Below, in pieces: positions 1 through 11,771 of a DNA stretch of 64,000 nt. Both the position numbers and the translations under genes were made by a program. This stretch comes from Serendipita indica DSM 11827 (lineage: Eukaryota > Basidiomycota > Agaricomycetes > Sebacinales > Serendipitaceae): the NCBI GenBank assembly GCA_910890315.1, contig CAJVGD010000011.1:496001-560000 (forward strand), given 5' to 3'. Numbering within the stretch: position 1 is the stretch's first letter; each line of letters begins with the position of its first letter. Below the pieces are notes generated by a model. That model was not told where the DNA came from. It saw only the letters and a program-made list of their open reading frames with translations, and did not search any database.

Positions 1-1829
1 CGATGACGACCTTTCGAGCGATAACGAGCGGCCATCCCCGTTTCGTCCTCGCAAGCGACCCGCAGCTCTCTCTGAGCGCCCAATGAAAGAAATCAAGAAA
101 ACAAGTACCGATAGAGTTCTTTCTGACGCTGAAGCCTCGGAGGGAACCTCGACCACCGATGAACAGAGAAAGGAGTCCTTACAATTAGCAAAGGTAACTC
201 ACTCGAACGCATTTATAATGCCAAATATTGACGTATCCTGAGAATTCTTGCGATTCCTCTGCCGCGCTGGAGGTCTACAAGGCACCCACGGCTGAAGAAC
301 TCGTTCAAACGCGCAGTCTGATTCAGCAAGAGGAAGCACAGCTTGATAAACTCAAAATTAGGCACTCAGATCTTCTTGTACAGCTGCAGATCATCGAACA
401 GCAGCAAACTCTGCTTTCAAAAAGTATCGAATGGCGTCGGTCAAGTATCAGCCCCTTCCACTCCTTACCTCACGACATACTTGCTATGATCTTCCAATCA
501 TCAGAGGACGTCTCTCCATGGGTATGGATGAGCATGAACCGGATGACCCGAGCAGTCGCAATGCAAACACGGTCACTATGGAGCAAAATTCTGATAACGA
601 CCGACCCAAGTCTCTCCTGGTCGTGGTCAAGGAATCGTTGGAGTTTTGGTCGTGAACGATGCAATACCGTTCTTCGCCTTCAGCGAGCGTTGGCCCGTTC
701 TGCAGGCGGAAAAGTGGATATAAAACTCTTCATCCCATATAGGAATGGCACTTGGCTTAACACCAAGGACAAGGCTATAGTAAATGACCTCATCACAACC
801 CTGGAGACGGCTCAATTCCGTATCTCATCTTTGGATCTGTACGACAACCAGTCCTCTATCATCGAAAGCCTCTCTCTCAGCAAATTCACCTTTTCGGCTC
901 TGGAATACGTCAGTCTTACGACGAAGATGGTATCTGTATTTCAGCGCATCCAGGAGACGGCGACAGCGCTGCGATCTCTGCAGCTCGGTATCATCCCAGG
1001 AGAGAAGCTTGTCTGGAAGATGAGAACAGACAATATTATCACAATTATGAACCTCCGTACGAGTCCGGGTAATTGGGGAGAAACAATCGGGCCAGGAATT
1101 TACGAGGTCATCTCATTGGCTAAAAACCTCTCATATCTTATACTCCACGATACAATAATCCTTGAAACGGTATCAAAGAGCACCCTCGTTCTCCCATCCC
1201 TCGAGCATCTTGTAATCGATAACTGCACCTTGCGCATCGGACTCGAACTTCCTCGCCTCGAAATACTCGAGCTGTCTCGGTCACGCGTCGGAGTCAGTGG
1301 ACAAGATCTAGTCATGCCCTGTCTGAAGGAGCTCAAGCTTCAACGGGCAAGCGAGATTGTAAAGGGTATAAAGGCCCCCAAACTCGAATCACTTGATATG
1401 CAGACAGATGTGAATTCCTTCATTCAGCTTGTCGAGTGCTCGATCAAGAAAGGATACATGGCCCCACGGGTGCTGACATTGTGTGTCGATAATTCGCGAG
1501 TTGATGAGGACGACTTCTTGACTGCGCTCGATAGCATCCAGTCCCTTCGGGATCTAGCGTTTCATGGAACCGGGCTGCGAAAGAAGTTCTTCGACTGGTT
1601 TGCAGGTGCTAGTCTAGCATCCAAATCCAAGTCACCACGAAGAACCCCAATTTGCACACAGCTTCAAAGATTTCGTCTAGATGGAACGTACGCCGGGAAC
1701 AAAAACACTGGGAAAGCGATGTCAAAGTGGCTCCATCAAGCTGTCAAAGTGAGGCAGAACGCTCAATACCCGCTCGATGAAATTTTATTCAAGGAAAGTC
1801 TAGACCATGAATGGGAGAGGCTTTCGTAG
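1..1829 (+). CDS. F-box/LRR-type protein, 5' partial
   Basis: The gene enters the window already open: positions 2-193 read in frame as an acidic, Lys/Arg-rich disordered stretch. A GT at 194 (aag|gtaact) and an AG at 241-242 define a 49-nt intron, and the second exon 243-1829 runs in phase to the stop. Exon 2 starts with a coiled-coil segment (LIQQEEAQLDKLKIRHSDLL), followed by an F-box-like stretch (FHSLPHDILAMIFQ) and then leucine-rich repeats to the C-terminus. F-box proteins of this build are numerous in Agaricomycetes and are thought to be SCF ubiquitin-ligase substrate receptors; the substrate is unknown. The apparent start at 228 is not ATG and lies in the intron, so the real start is upstream of the window. 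It is followed by a related, degenerate copy on the same strand. Confidence 0.75.
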
Positions 1830-2067
1830 GTCATCTTCCTGCTTCATACGAGGCGATAGCCAACTTTACTCATAGTTTTCTTGACTTGGTTCTCGTTGCG
1901 ATAGATATGAAATGTTATTTACCGCACAGTGTTTTAAATACTCCTTTGAATATGATATTATTCCTATGTCTGGATCATCTATGATTTTGGGCGAAAGCTG
2001 GAGGCAGGCGGAACGAGATTGTGTTCGCCACCACCTTGTCTTGTGTGCGGACACGAGGCGCGTGAGA

Positions 2068-3809
2068 ATGTCACGAGTCAAACGCAAAGTCAAAGAAATC
2101 AACTATGCAGAAAGCTCGTGCTCCGAACCCGACGTTTCAAGCAGCGACGAGCACCTAACGACGCCCTCGTCAATCACTCGCAAGCGGCCAGCCACTCGCT
2201 CTAAGCGTCGCAAGAAAGCAGTCACAGAATAAAATACCAATGAAATCACCGTGTCTCTTATACCCTTTCACATCCTGTCGAGCGCAGAGAGGCATGACGC
2301 GCAGGAGCAGGTTGCACAGGTCAAACAGAGGGAGAAGATGCTTGAGCGGAAGATTATCAGTATCAATGCATTCATCACCGATCTACAAGAAGAAATTGCA
2401 GAGCTTTGTTGCATCATCTCGGAGGGTGCCTTTTTGGAGCGAGAGATACTCGTCGGGATCTTCATGCATGCAATCTCCCAAGGCACGTCACATTGGGCCC
2501 TGTCTCATGTGAATCGCTGGTGGAGACATGTCACGTTTTCATCTGGGCCACTCTGGAGTAAAATCCGACTCTCTCGTTGGGCCAGCAATGCTTATCTCAC
2601 AGGCTACGTAGTCTGTCATTCGATGGAGCAGTTTGAACAAGTGGTCAACCATTCCCAACACGAGAAGCTCGACCTTGACCTTTCCCTGTTCAAAAGTGAC
2701 AAGTCGCAGTCCAAAAGGCATAGTGCAGACGCTGTAAGCGTCGAGTGGGTAACCCGAATCGTGACCTTTCTCAATGGGGCGCGAGTCTTTCGACGGGCGC
2801 GCTCTCTCTGCATTCGTCAATCGTGTGCAAAAGCTTTCAACAAGGCTTCCTTTGACGGCATTGATTTTCCTGAACTTGAGCGGTTGTCCATTTACGGATC
2901 GTGCCCCACTATGCAGAGCCGCATAGCGATCACGGCCGGCAAGCTCAAGATAATCAGCATTGACAGAAAATTGACCTCTTCTGACGCATCAAATGATGAC
3001 GATGAAAATTATCAATCGCTCGAATGGGTTACTCCACTACTCACCACGCTCGCCACCTTTCGCTTTGCAAGCCTGAATGCAGGCTTTGATGACTATTTCG
3101 AGGGAAACTTTCATCTTTTCTCCCATCTTCGCATACTGGTCCTCACTGGAGTATATATCAAAAGCGAGGAGGCAACGACGATCGTAGACTTTGTCCACCT
3201 AAAGACTCTAACGATCAAGCAGACAACAATCGTGTGGTCGCTCCGACTGCCCAATCTAAACCACCTGACCTCCAAATCATCTATACTCGCCTTGGAAATG
3301 ACCAACCGCTCTACCTCCCCAAGCTGAAAGAGTTTGTCTGGGAGGGAAATCGTATGCGGGATTCGTTCAACTGCCCAAAAATCCAGAATATCGAAGTAGT
3401 TTGGCATCATAGTCCATACAACGATCGCTCTCACATTACTACTCGCCTGAAACCTCTCAGTCGTGTTTGTAGACTCGAAGTCAGGAGTATTTACTGCGAT
3501 GAACTGCTCAAACTTCTCGAGAAATGCACCAGTCTCTCACATCTGACAATCTCTCATGTGACGCTCGATGTCCACTTCTACGGGGCAGTTGCTGGATGCT
3601 CCTTGGAACACAAGAATGGTCGCCTACCCAAATCCGACCCAGACAAGATGCTCTGTCGATCTCTGGAGACAATGGTCCTTTGCGAAACCTTGGAGCTTGA
3701 CAAAGGAAAATGGGAGCCCATTGCCCTTCGCCGTAGGCAAAAGTCGAGATTTGCGCTCAAGACCCTCAAGTCGAAGCCTCTAAACAACAAAACCTGGGTT
3801 ACGTATTAG
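2068..3809 (+). pseudogene. Degenerate F-box/LRR-type paralogue
   Basis: This is a tandem relative of the preceding gene: a basic N-terminus (ATG 2068, MSRVKRKVKE), a coiled coil (2310-2400), an F-box-like stretch without the usual LPxE core (EREILVGIFMHAI), then LRR-like sequence. An intron at about 2221-2289 is needed to join the first two parts; its donor (gtcaca) is weak. The main frame stops at 3327, while clearly related LRR sequence continues in another frame from about 3290 to 3809 (LYLPKLKEFVWEGN). Either a one-base shift lies near 3290-3305, or a weak intron 3232-3323 (gtgtgg...ccaag) joins them. An in-frame ATG at 1912 is an alternative start. The weak F-box, weak splice sites and frame change favour a decaying gene, but a sequencing indel is possible. 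Confidence 0.55.
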
Positions 3810-5249
3810 TCTGCCTGTAACACTCTTTTCTTGAAACACAACAATGTAACAATCAGAAAAATCCATTTGCATAAACAACGACTAGCAACACAGTTTGTCA
3901 TCAGTGTCGTATGCCCAGAAGACGGAGCATACGCGAGATTTCCACACAAAGAGCCCCATCAAGAAAAAGGAAAACAGGTCGTCACAACTGCGAGAGATGA
4001 TGCCAGGAGAGGAAGGAGGGGTGGTAGCAGCATATACATGGGATGAGCGACGAGACGTTGGCAATCGTACAGCAAAAGAGTAATGTGAATGAGTTCGTGA
4101 ATGTTACTCCCCTTCATCTTGAACAAGTCGACGACCATGGACAAGACTTGTATCGCCACGGTGAGACCCCTTCAGAGGTAACAACGGCGTCGTCGACGTG
4201 GGAGAGCAAAAAACGCGGCTCAGAGATTGAACCATGATGCATGGAACACGCGATGGATGGGGAATGTTGTGTGGAAGGGGAATAAGATACCGGTTGAATT
4301 TGTCAAATACTACACGGTTGGGATGGATGCGATGGAGAGAGAGAAGGGCAAAGGGTATGGTCACAGTTTGGAGGATGATGATGATGATGTGAGAGAGAGG
4401 AGAGAGAAGTATAAACAACAATGCCATCGTCAAACCAAGGGGGATTGACGACCAAATCCTGCTCGCTTCCGCACATCTCTCAACTCTGTAGCGCAAACGC
4501 CATGGAGAGCCAACAAGACGGCGTTTGGCAAGCGGGGATCAAAATAACCAACGAGGACGGGAACTGGGAGACGAGTTGGGTATTGGCGCACTGCAGAGAG
4601 AGAGGCGGGTGCCCGCGTACAGATCGAGGTGTGATTTGTTGATACGATGCTCGGATACAGATTTGCTTTGGGGAAAAAAGATGAGCAAAGTAGACGAGGA
4701 GAGAGAGAGAGCGGGGTATGAGCGAGGATCCGCGTGGATCCCCCAGATGGTGGATTGGGTTTGGCGACCTTGAAACATAGAGAATAGGCATTTGATCACA
4801 TAAGTTTTCGAAAACGGGAGATGGCCGAGATTGGGGCGGATCGACTCGGGGGGCGTAACGTATGGGATGGGCGAGGCAGTTTTCCAGTCGGGGAATAATA
4901 CAGAATCGGAGTCGATCCGAGATTGCGATTTGATGTCGAGTTCTTTGCAATTAATGATGGGTGTGGAGAGGAGGGGGAAAAACGTATGGAACACACGAGG
5001 CGCATTGTTCAAGATAACGGAGAAGAGAGACGATTTGGTCGTGACGTCGTAAAAGAGGAGTTCCAATCGAGTCGAGGTTTCTGTGTTCGGTAGTCGTGAC
5101 CAAAAAACGCCATTGATTCATTCGATGCGATCACTGCTCTAGGCAGCCTTGGGATTCGTTGGGTGCAGCGAGTGCGTTCGAGGCGGTCGAGACGAGCCGT
5201 CGTCGCACTGCGGTACCATTTGGGCCCCGTTGCCGGACTGGATGCGAGT
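3810..5249. other. Intergenic region, no supported gene
   Basis: This 1.4 kb lies between the 3' ends of two convergent genes. It is purine-rich on + with simple stretches (GAT repeats near 4376-4388, GAGAGA runs near 4390 and 4700). Open frames here (for example 4104-4496 minus) are low-complexity, lack recognisable domains and overlap each other. It probably holds the 3' UTRs of both neighbours. Confidence 0.6.
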
Positions 5250-7064
5250 TTACATCGTCTTGTCGCCATTGGCGGTCGAAGAGGCAAAGAGCTGCTTCTT
5301 GCCAGTACCACCACTGCCCGTAAACAAGCCGCCGAGCCGGTCAAACATGCTCCCGCCCGTGCTGCTGCTGCTGTCGAGTCGGGTATGTCGGAAGAGGGGA
5401 GACGAGATGGGAGACGGACCCTCTTCCGAAAGGAGTTCGTCTTCCTCGTCAGAGTCATCTGCCCGTCTCATGTGGCTGGGGACAGTCGATGAGCTCTTGA
5501 CGGGGTCATGTGCGTACAGCTTGCCAGAGAGTGTCTGGCGCATGCTCGAGACCTTGTCGTAATAGTTCCAGCGCCATGAACTGTCTCTGGCCGGTTGAGG
5601 GCCCGTGATGATGGGCAGAGGTTCGATCGTAAACGTCTTTCCGCTGTCGGTCGGGAGGGTGATGGGCGTCCGGAAGGGCGAGAGCTGTGGCAAGGTCTTT
5701 GTGTGCGGGAGGGGGGAAAACGACGAGCCATGGACGCCGAGACCGAGGGTCGAAATCGGAGGGAGACCGCCAGACGGTATGCTTGTCGATGGCGCATGCA
5801 TAACGCGTGGAGAAGGGAGTGAGGATGGCATATGGGAAGGAGTGCGGGGTGAATAGTCGCGCACGTCGTGCATCATTCGATAACCCAAGAGGTCGGATCG
5901 CGCTTCGTCCTCGTCGTCCAATTCATCCTCAGACGTATCCTCACTTGACGCCACTGACGGAGCTGGTACAGACTGGCGGGGGAAGCCTGGAATGATGGAG
6001 GACATAGTCAGTGACGATGCGTATGCAGACAGAGGCTGGTGAGGCAGACGCGAGGCGTACGTACCGGGTGAACCATAGGTCGATTCACTGTCCGAGAGCT
6101 GATTGCGGTGATGGGCCGGGCGATGAATGTCGATCGGCATCGAGGGACGGACCAAGGTGTCCAACGCATGCTGTTGGTGCTGGCGTTGCGGCGCAGGCCT
6201 CATGCTCGACGACGCAGCCGCCATCGTGGCCGCAGCGCCTCCGGGCCTTGCTGGGGAGAGCGGGTAAGGTGAGAAACGGGGGCTCTTTGTAAAGGATAGC
6301 CTAGGTGTCGTCGCGGTCACTGGAGACGCGCGCTGGTGATGGTGGTGAGTGTGCCTGTCGAACAGAGGCGGGAGCGGCGCCTGCTGCTGGTGCTGCTGGT
6401 GCTGCTGCTGGTGCTCGTCGTCTTCGTCCAATTCAGAGGGCCCATCAGACTGGAATCTACGGGTCGCTGTCGTGGCTGCTGTTGCAATGCGAGCTGAGCG
6501 AATAGGGCCCGAGACGGTCGACGAGGCGACGGCGGCGTTTCGCTCTGCGCGCTGTTGCTCTGCTCGTTGCCTGGTGAGCTTTGATCGTTCGTCTCTGAAC
6601 CAGGTGGATACAATGCGGACATCACTGCAAAAGAGATTGTTACTATCAGCATTCGATTGTAGAGATGGATGGATAACAGATAGTAGGCCAGCCACCCAGC
6701 CTGGCTCAGCTGGGCAAAGGGAATTTCAAGACAGAGGATTATGTCACCCCCCTCCCGCTGGCCGAGCATGGCAGCCCAGAAAATATTCCCAGAAATATAA
6801 GAAATAATCTACTCACAGTCCAATCTCATCTGCAATCTGCTCGCGCTGTTCCTTTGTCGGCGTCGTCGTCTGCTGCCACAGCTCCTGGAGCCTGTTCACC
6901 TGCTGCGCCGTCTTGCGCACAGTCACACGGTGAGGAGCGCGTGTCGCGGCTGTTCTGGGCGTCATAGAGCTCGTGTGTGTACTGTCCAGGGGACCACTCG
7001 CGGGCGTTGGGCTAGAGGCGTCTGTTCTACGGGTCGTGCGCGTCGTCGGACGGGTCGTGTACAT
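5250..7064 (-). CDS. Homeodomain protein with atypical recognition helix
   Basis: Two exons, 7064-6817 and 6624-5250, are joined by a 192-nt intron (donor gtgagt at 6816, acceptor ttttgcag), giving about 540 aa. The join rebuilds a homeodomain: APHRVTVRKTAQQ... leads into IADEIGL|DVRIVSTWFRDERSKL. Helix 3 keeps W48, F49 and R53, but the nearly invariant Asn51 is Asp (WFRDERSK instead of WFQNRRAK). The remaining 430 or so residues are disordered: His/Gln runs near 6340-6415, Ser/Pro/Ala-rich stretches, and an acidic cluster (DEDDEHQ). The open frame continues upstream to 7253 without an ATG, so I chose ATG 7064 (MYTTRPTTR); an upstream exon is possible. The family is a nuclear transcription factor. 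The Asp51 change suggests altered or lost DNA contact, which is inference. Confidence 0.7.
6379..6417. repeat. CTG/GTG trinucleotide repeat (Gln/His tract)
   Basis: An impure run of ctg and gtg triplets lies within the homeodomain gene. On the coding (minus) strand it gives a tract of Gln broken by His. Such tracts vary in length between strains, so this is a likely polymorphic site. Confidence 0.7.
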
Positions 7065-7622
7065 AAATTGTTCAAGTCTCAAGTTCGCCTCTGAATTATT
7101 CAGAATTTTCGCGGGCGCAGAGACGATCGTAGTCGGGGTCGAAGTGCTGTCGAAAGGCGAGACGCCGCACCGAGAACGGAAGCGGTTCCATTTAAGCTCT
7201 TGTCTGGCGCTGTGCTTGCTAACGCCCAGTTTTCGAGAAGAATCCCCAATCAATTAACAAGTCCTGATGGCTTACAAAGCATTCCGACTTTTGAACACGA
7301 GCAGCGTCCCCTCGTAGATTGTCCAGCTCAACACTGAACTCGCTATCTTGCGCGACATTCTCAGTGAACATCCGTCAAATAGACCCATTCCTCCACGCTC
7401 CTATAAGAAATTGACACGTCAGCTCTCGTGGCCAATCCCCTTTGCCAGTTCTGCGACGAGCCCCTCGCTCAAGGCCGTTCGACAAGGGCCCGCCCAGATC
7501 GCTGGTTCAGAATGAGTCAAACAACTCTATTCATTTTTCCAGAGTCGGCACGCCGCCACCTCCGCAGTTTTCCGGATTCAGCTCGGGACCGGCGCCTCGT
7601 TGACCCTGGGCCGACATCTCCT
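7065..7622. other. Intergenic/leader region
   Basis: This lies between the homeodomain gene's ATG and the 3' end of the carrier gene, both on minus. It should hold the homeodomain gene's promoter and leader and the carrier gene's 3' UTR or an unresolved last exon. I see no other gene. The minus frame 7253-7065 is open and may be an upstream coding exon part or leader. Confidence 0.4.
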
Positions 7623-9534
7623 TTAGGCTTTCGCGTACCGCCGGTCGATCCCCCCCTCCCCAATGCTGCCTTTCGACAACTCCTTGAGAGTGTACGACGT
7701 TGTTGAGAGAGTATACGCCTCGCATTGTTCTTTTTTAAAACATGTCACCCACCTGGAGAATGGCTTTCACCGTGCGTCCAATCGTCCTATACTTGTCTTC
7801 TTGCCGAACTTGCATCTTTGTCTACATCTCCCGATCAGCACCCGTCTGACAGCGTATATTAAACCACGCAGTAGACCTCCGACCGCAGTTTTGCGATAAA
7901 AACGGTGGTTGGTCATCATTCACGGAAAAGCGTAGAACCTCCGTGAATGTGGTCCAACACATCGGTATTCCGAAAAAAAAAAGCAGATATTAGAAATACA
8001 GCTCACCTTGATTGCATCAAATGGATGCGTGACTAACGTCGCGATCCCTCCTCCAGCCGCACCTGCCACATGAATTCGTCAGTGAGATGTCATCGAACTT
8101 CATAGATCGGTCCATCATGGACAGCTCTTCAGATGTCACCAGAATGGGGTAGGAGGCCGCCAGATCCAGTGCGCTGGGTCAGATCCCGCCTCTTTTTCTA
8201 TAATCCCAAGACTCTGGATCCCATACAATGAATTAGAGATTCCAACAGAATCTGTATGGGACATGGCATTGCCTTGCCTGGCCTGGCCAAGATGGAAGAT
8301 CCGGCTCTCTCCAGCAGTTCGAAATCGACGGTGAGATCGCTCACCTGACAACGTATGGGTGATCGTCGGTCCCCAGACGCTTTCCGGCGCCAATACATTT
8401 CCTAGAAACACATGAGAGATCAACAAACACACCAAAAAAGTGATAGTGGGGTTGAGCAAATAACCCCTTGCTGCGCAACGAGCCGAGTCATTTCCGGTTG
8501 CAGTCGCACATTTAAGACATGTACAAACGCCAACTTGACTTGGCAACACGGCAGGGACCGTGGCCAATGGACGCGGGACGCGCGAAGAGGGTCTTTGCAG
8601 AGTCAAGGCCCCAGACACGTACCCAATTGCTGCTTGAATCCTTCGTATACCACGAGGAATATACCGGCATAAGGTGCATCCCGGAGCGCAGTCGCTGTAA
8701 AGCCCTGGAAGAGCATGCGTGGCCCCTCTCGTGACAGGGACATTACAGCTTGCGTGATGCTATTGTACGAGTAATAGTTACTCTATGAACAAAACAAGTA
8801 CGCGTCAGCGATATCGTTGCTCCGAAAGACGAGGAAGAATGAAAGGCAATTGGGACACGCACCTCGAACCGCGCCTTGACAATCGTCAAGGGATTCAATA
8901 CGAGTCCAATTGCTGTACGCGTCAGTGCTCCTGCGGCCATGTTCCCTCCATGGCTGAGCACTGGCAACGTCGACACTTTTCCATTCGCGGCCTGCGTCGT
9001 TTTCTGCGACGCAACAGCCCAAGGGAATACGGCTGCAAATGTGTATCGTACTTGTTGGAGAGACGTATAGTACAACGCGACGCCGGGAACATTCCTAACA
9101 AGACCAGAATCAATACCTTTCAATGGCAGCAAAAGACGAGTAAAAGAAAATAATGACAGTACCTTGCAAGAGTAGCTCCAGTGCCTCTCCACAATGCTAA
9201 TTTGCCCTCGGTTGTCCAAATCTTTTGGAACACGCGAGGAATAGACAGTCCTTTCTCTCCCCTTAGAGCACCATCTTGTTGTATTCGTGTCTTTACAAGG
9301 TCAAAGGGTTGCAGAACGACTGCCGAGGCAAAACCGGAGACACCTCCTGTTTGTCATAGAGCGCAATCATCGAATCAAGTTCCGAGAGGACGTCATTCGG
9401 AGAATAGACGAGCATAGCAGGTCGTTAGTCATCATTTGGTGAATATGGCCAGTCGAGCAACATGTACGTCAAATTTGGACAGTAGACATTTGTCAAACAA
9501 ACGCACCAGAAATGAGATGTTCCGTAGTCTTCAT
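7623..9534 (-). CDS. HEM25: Mitochondrial glycine carrier, SLC25A38/Hem25 family
   Basis: Eight small exons: 9534-9507, 9346-9163, 9094-8863, 8782-8623, 8401-8345, 8062-8007, 7821-7753 and about 7682-7623. The protein begins MKTTEHLISG and has the three carrier signatures: PFDLVKTRIQQ (repeat 1), NPLTIVKARFE (repeat 2) and HPFDAIKTKMQ (repeat 3). ALYYTSLQQV and DAPYAGIFLVVYEGFKQQ are characteristic of the SLC25A38 group, which imports glycine into the mitochondrial matrix for 5-aminolevulinate and haem synthesis at the inner membrane. The last exon is the weak point: the model ends GGIDRRYAKA at 7623, about 25-30 residues short of the family, with no clear sixth helix. A run of seven G (about 7642-7648) in this exon invites a base-count error; another frame there reads GGSTGGTRKP, closer to the family's R-K motif. 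Carrier identity is firm; the C-terminus is not. Confidence 0.85.
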
Positions 9535-9560
9535 CAAAAAACAAAAGGTAGGTGCAAGTA

Positions 9561-10290
9561 TTACAGAGCCAGCTTGATGACGGCGAAATTTGTGAAAAGA
9601 GCTCGGTGCACGTCGAATTTGAAAGCAATTCCCTCATCCAGCCGAACGCTTGCGACGACTTGGCCGTGTTCTTTGGTCGGTTTCTTTACAAGAGTCACAT
9701 CAAAGTCGATGAGTAGAGCATGGCATATGAACGATTTGTTCGCGCTCCGAGCCGAGATGGAGTGGGCTATCCCGAACAGTTTTCTCTGAGACGTTTCGCT
9801 GCATCCTGTGAATACACGAATGCACACATCTGCCGTGAGCGTACGTACGACAAAGAATACGAGTGCAGAGAATGGTTCAAGTCAAGCCATGTTCGCCGTA
9901 GAAGGACCACCAGACTGTAAAGCATCCAAAGCATAGTAATGGAATTTCTATCGTATATTCTACTCTTCCCATCTTCCTTTCCAGTGCCTGGAACCATCAC
10001 CTCTTGGTACTAATCGATCCCTCGAGCTTGTTTACGAGTGTGCAGGCAATCCATAGCGGGGAAATAGAGTGTTTTATGCATCGCTTTGCAGCCTGGGCAG
10101 ATCTGGTGTTGTTCAAAGGATAGCGGCCGAGTTCAAGTAGGTCTAGTACGACAAAACAACCCCATAGAGACATCAAGAGTCCATTGAGAATATGTTCCAT
10201 CTTCACAGCAACACGCTTTGTCCTTACCTTCCAGATATGGACGGCGCGGTGCGTAAGCCTGCCGAAGCCGGATTCACAAATTTCCCTCAA
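9561..10290 (-). other. Possible small multi-exon gene of unknown function
   Basis: Minus frames between the carrier and VPS26 look protein-like: 10290-9997 contains an ATG-led hydrophobic stretch (MEHILNGLLMSLWGCFVV...), and 9827-9561 reads ...SFICHALLIDFDVTLVKKPTKEHG... to a stop. They could be exons of one small gene squeezed between its neighbours, with about 60 and 27 nt to spare. I could not fix splice sites and recognise no domain. Chance open frames remain possible. Confidence 0.3.
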
Positions 10291-10350
10291 CGGTCCTCAC
10301 ATGCAGCGGTCAAGGTACAGATTAGGCCCAAGATACAGTCAAAACTACAC

Positions 10351-11586
10351 TCAATTCTATCGAACGATGTTAGCACACACGGCAAAGTGTGAAGGACGAC
10401 TCACCTCGGGGATTCTGAAGACGGTAATCTCTTGCTGTTTGAAATATCGTCGGTTTTCCTCATCAATCAGGACCAGGTTGAGGTAGTACCGGACGCTAAA
10501 CTTCTTGTTCACGTCTCGGAACGTTGGCGTAAGGTCAAAGCCACCAAGGAACAGTCGAATGGGAATGGTCTCGCCTGCATGCCTGGTTAGTCGCTGCCAA
10601 TGCCAATCGAGTAGAGACATACCGCGAACAGGAGCTCCATCCATAATTTCAAACTTGGTAATCGTCTCCGACTCGTTGTACTGGTTCGGAACAGAGCCAG
10701 TCGTCTCACGCCGTATGATCGACAGCTCCATGTGTTTAATCTTTATCCGTACAAGCAAGAAGTAAATCTTGCCCACAATAACATCCTTGAGGTGATACCT
10801 GTACTCAACCATCAGAGCGTATTCAAAGACGGGCACAAACGCATACTTTGATTTGTTGTACTCAAACTCGATGTGCAAGCAATCCTCGATACCGACTTCC
10901 ATCTTGATGGAGTTATTCGACTCTGGTGGCATTCGGTACGAATGTACCCAAATATCCTTCTCTTTGACGACATCCGCCAACCGCCGCGAGATAGTCAACT
11001 TGAGGAAGTATCTGGTTAAATTCGGCCGTGTCAGCGATTCTTGACCTTGCAATGGTCAACAAGGCCACGTACCGCAGCTTGACGTTGATGCCTTGATAGC
11101 TCTCAAACTGCTTCTCTACGTTCTTGAAATGAAAGTCAAATGTTTGGGCCTGTCGCATCTCTCCAGGAGCGGCAAGCTCTTGTGATAGCGAGAGAAATTC
11201 GTAGTGGCTTCCTCGGTCGTAGAACAGCTCTATTCGACAGATAGGGGCCCTCCGTCAGCACAGAAACAACTTCCAAGGCCGTGTGTTTGACATACCTATG
11301 CAACCAATGAACTCTATCTTGATCCCGTCATGCGCAAGCTTCTTGCCATCGCGTAATCGCACGGTTGCCTGGAAGAGCGCAAAACGATGTCATAAACATG
11401 ATTCAAAGATGTCACTAAAGGCCATTTGAGTGATCTTACCTGTCCAACCACGCTCTCCCCGTCAAGATAGACGGCCAAAGACTCTCTTCGGTCCTTCTCC
11501 AGCTTGACTTCATACTGCCTTCGTGCCTCTTCAGCTTCTAGACGTATTTCTACGTCTACAGGAGTGCCCCAGATATATGCCGCCAT
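10351..11586 (-). CDS. VPS26: Retromer subunit VPS26
   Basis: Seven exons (11586-11440, 11368-11296, 11229-11073, 11011-10847, 10798-10623, 10574-10405, 10356-10351) give 297 aa, the normal size. The protein matches VPS26 throughout: [18 protein letters not shown], the [15 protein letters not shown] segment, [39 protein letters not shown] and [23 protein letters not shown]26 is an arrestin-fold subunit of the retromer cargo-recognition trimer (VPS26-VPS29-VPS35), which acts on endosomes in retrieval of receptors to the Golgi. Two introns (10846-10799 and 10622-10575) are multiples of three without stops, so the gene reads through them as open frame; family alignment shows they are introns. 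The last exon is only AAT TGA, adding one Asn. Confidence 0.95.
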
Positions 11587-11771
11587 CGTATCTTCAACTG
11601 GCGGATGGTCGTGGTCAAGTTCAAGATTGGAGCCCGCCTCGTCTACACTTCATGTTCTTGAGATTAACTTTGAAAACAGTTGTTATCATTCTTAGACTAT
11701 TGATTCACAGTAGATTCGACACCCATTCAAGCAAATGCCCAGTTTCATTAGCAGCTAATCTTGTCTGATTC

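Noticed and set aside
4104-4496. Open frame of 130 codons on minus with a hydrophobic stretch
   Set aside because: Low-complexity pyrimidine-rich coding strand, no domain, no splice partners, and it lies in the 3' region of a real gene.
5149-5562. Plus-strand open frame opposite the homeodomain gene
   Set aside because: It is the shadow of the Ser/Pro-rich minus frame; composition follows the opposite strand's codons.
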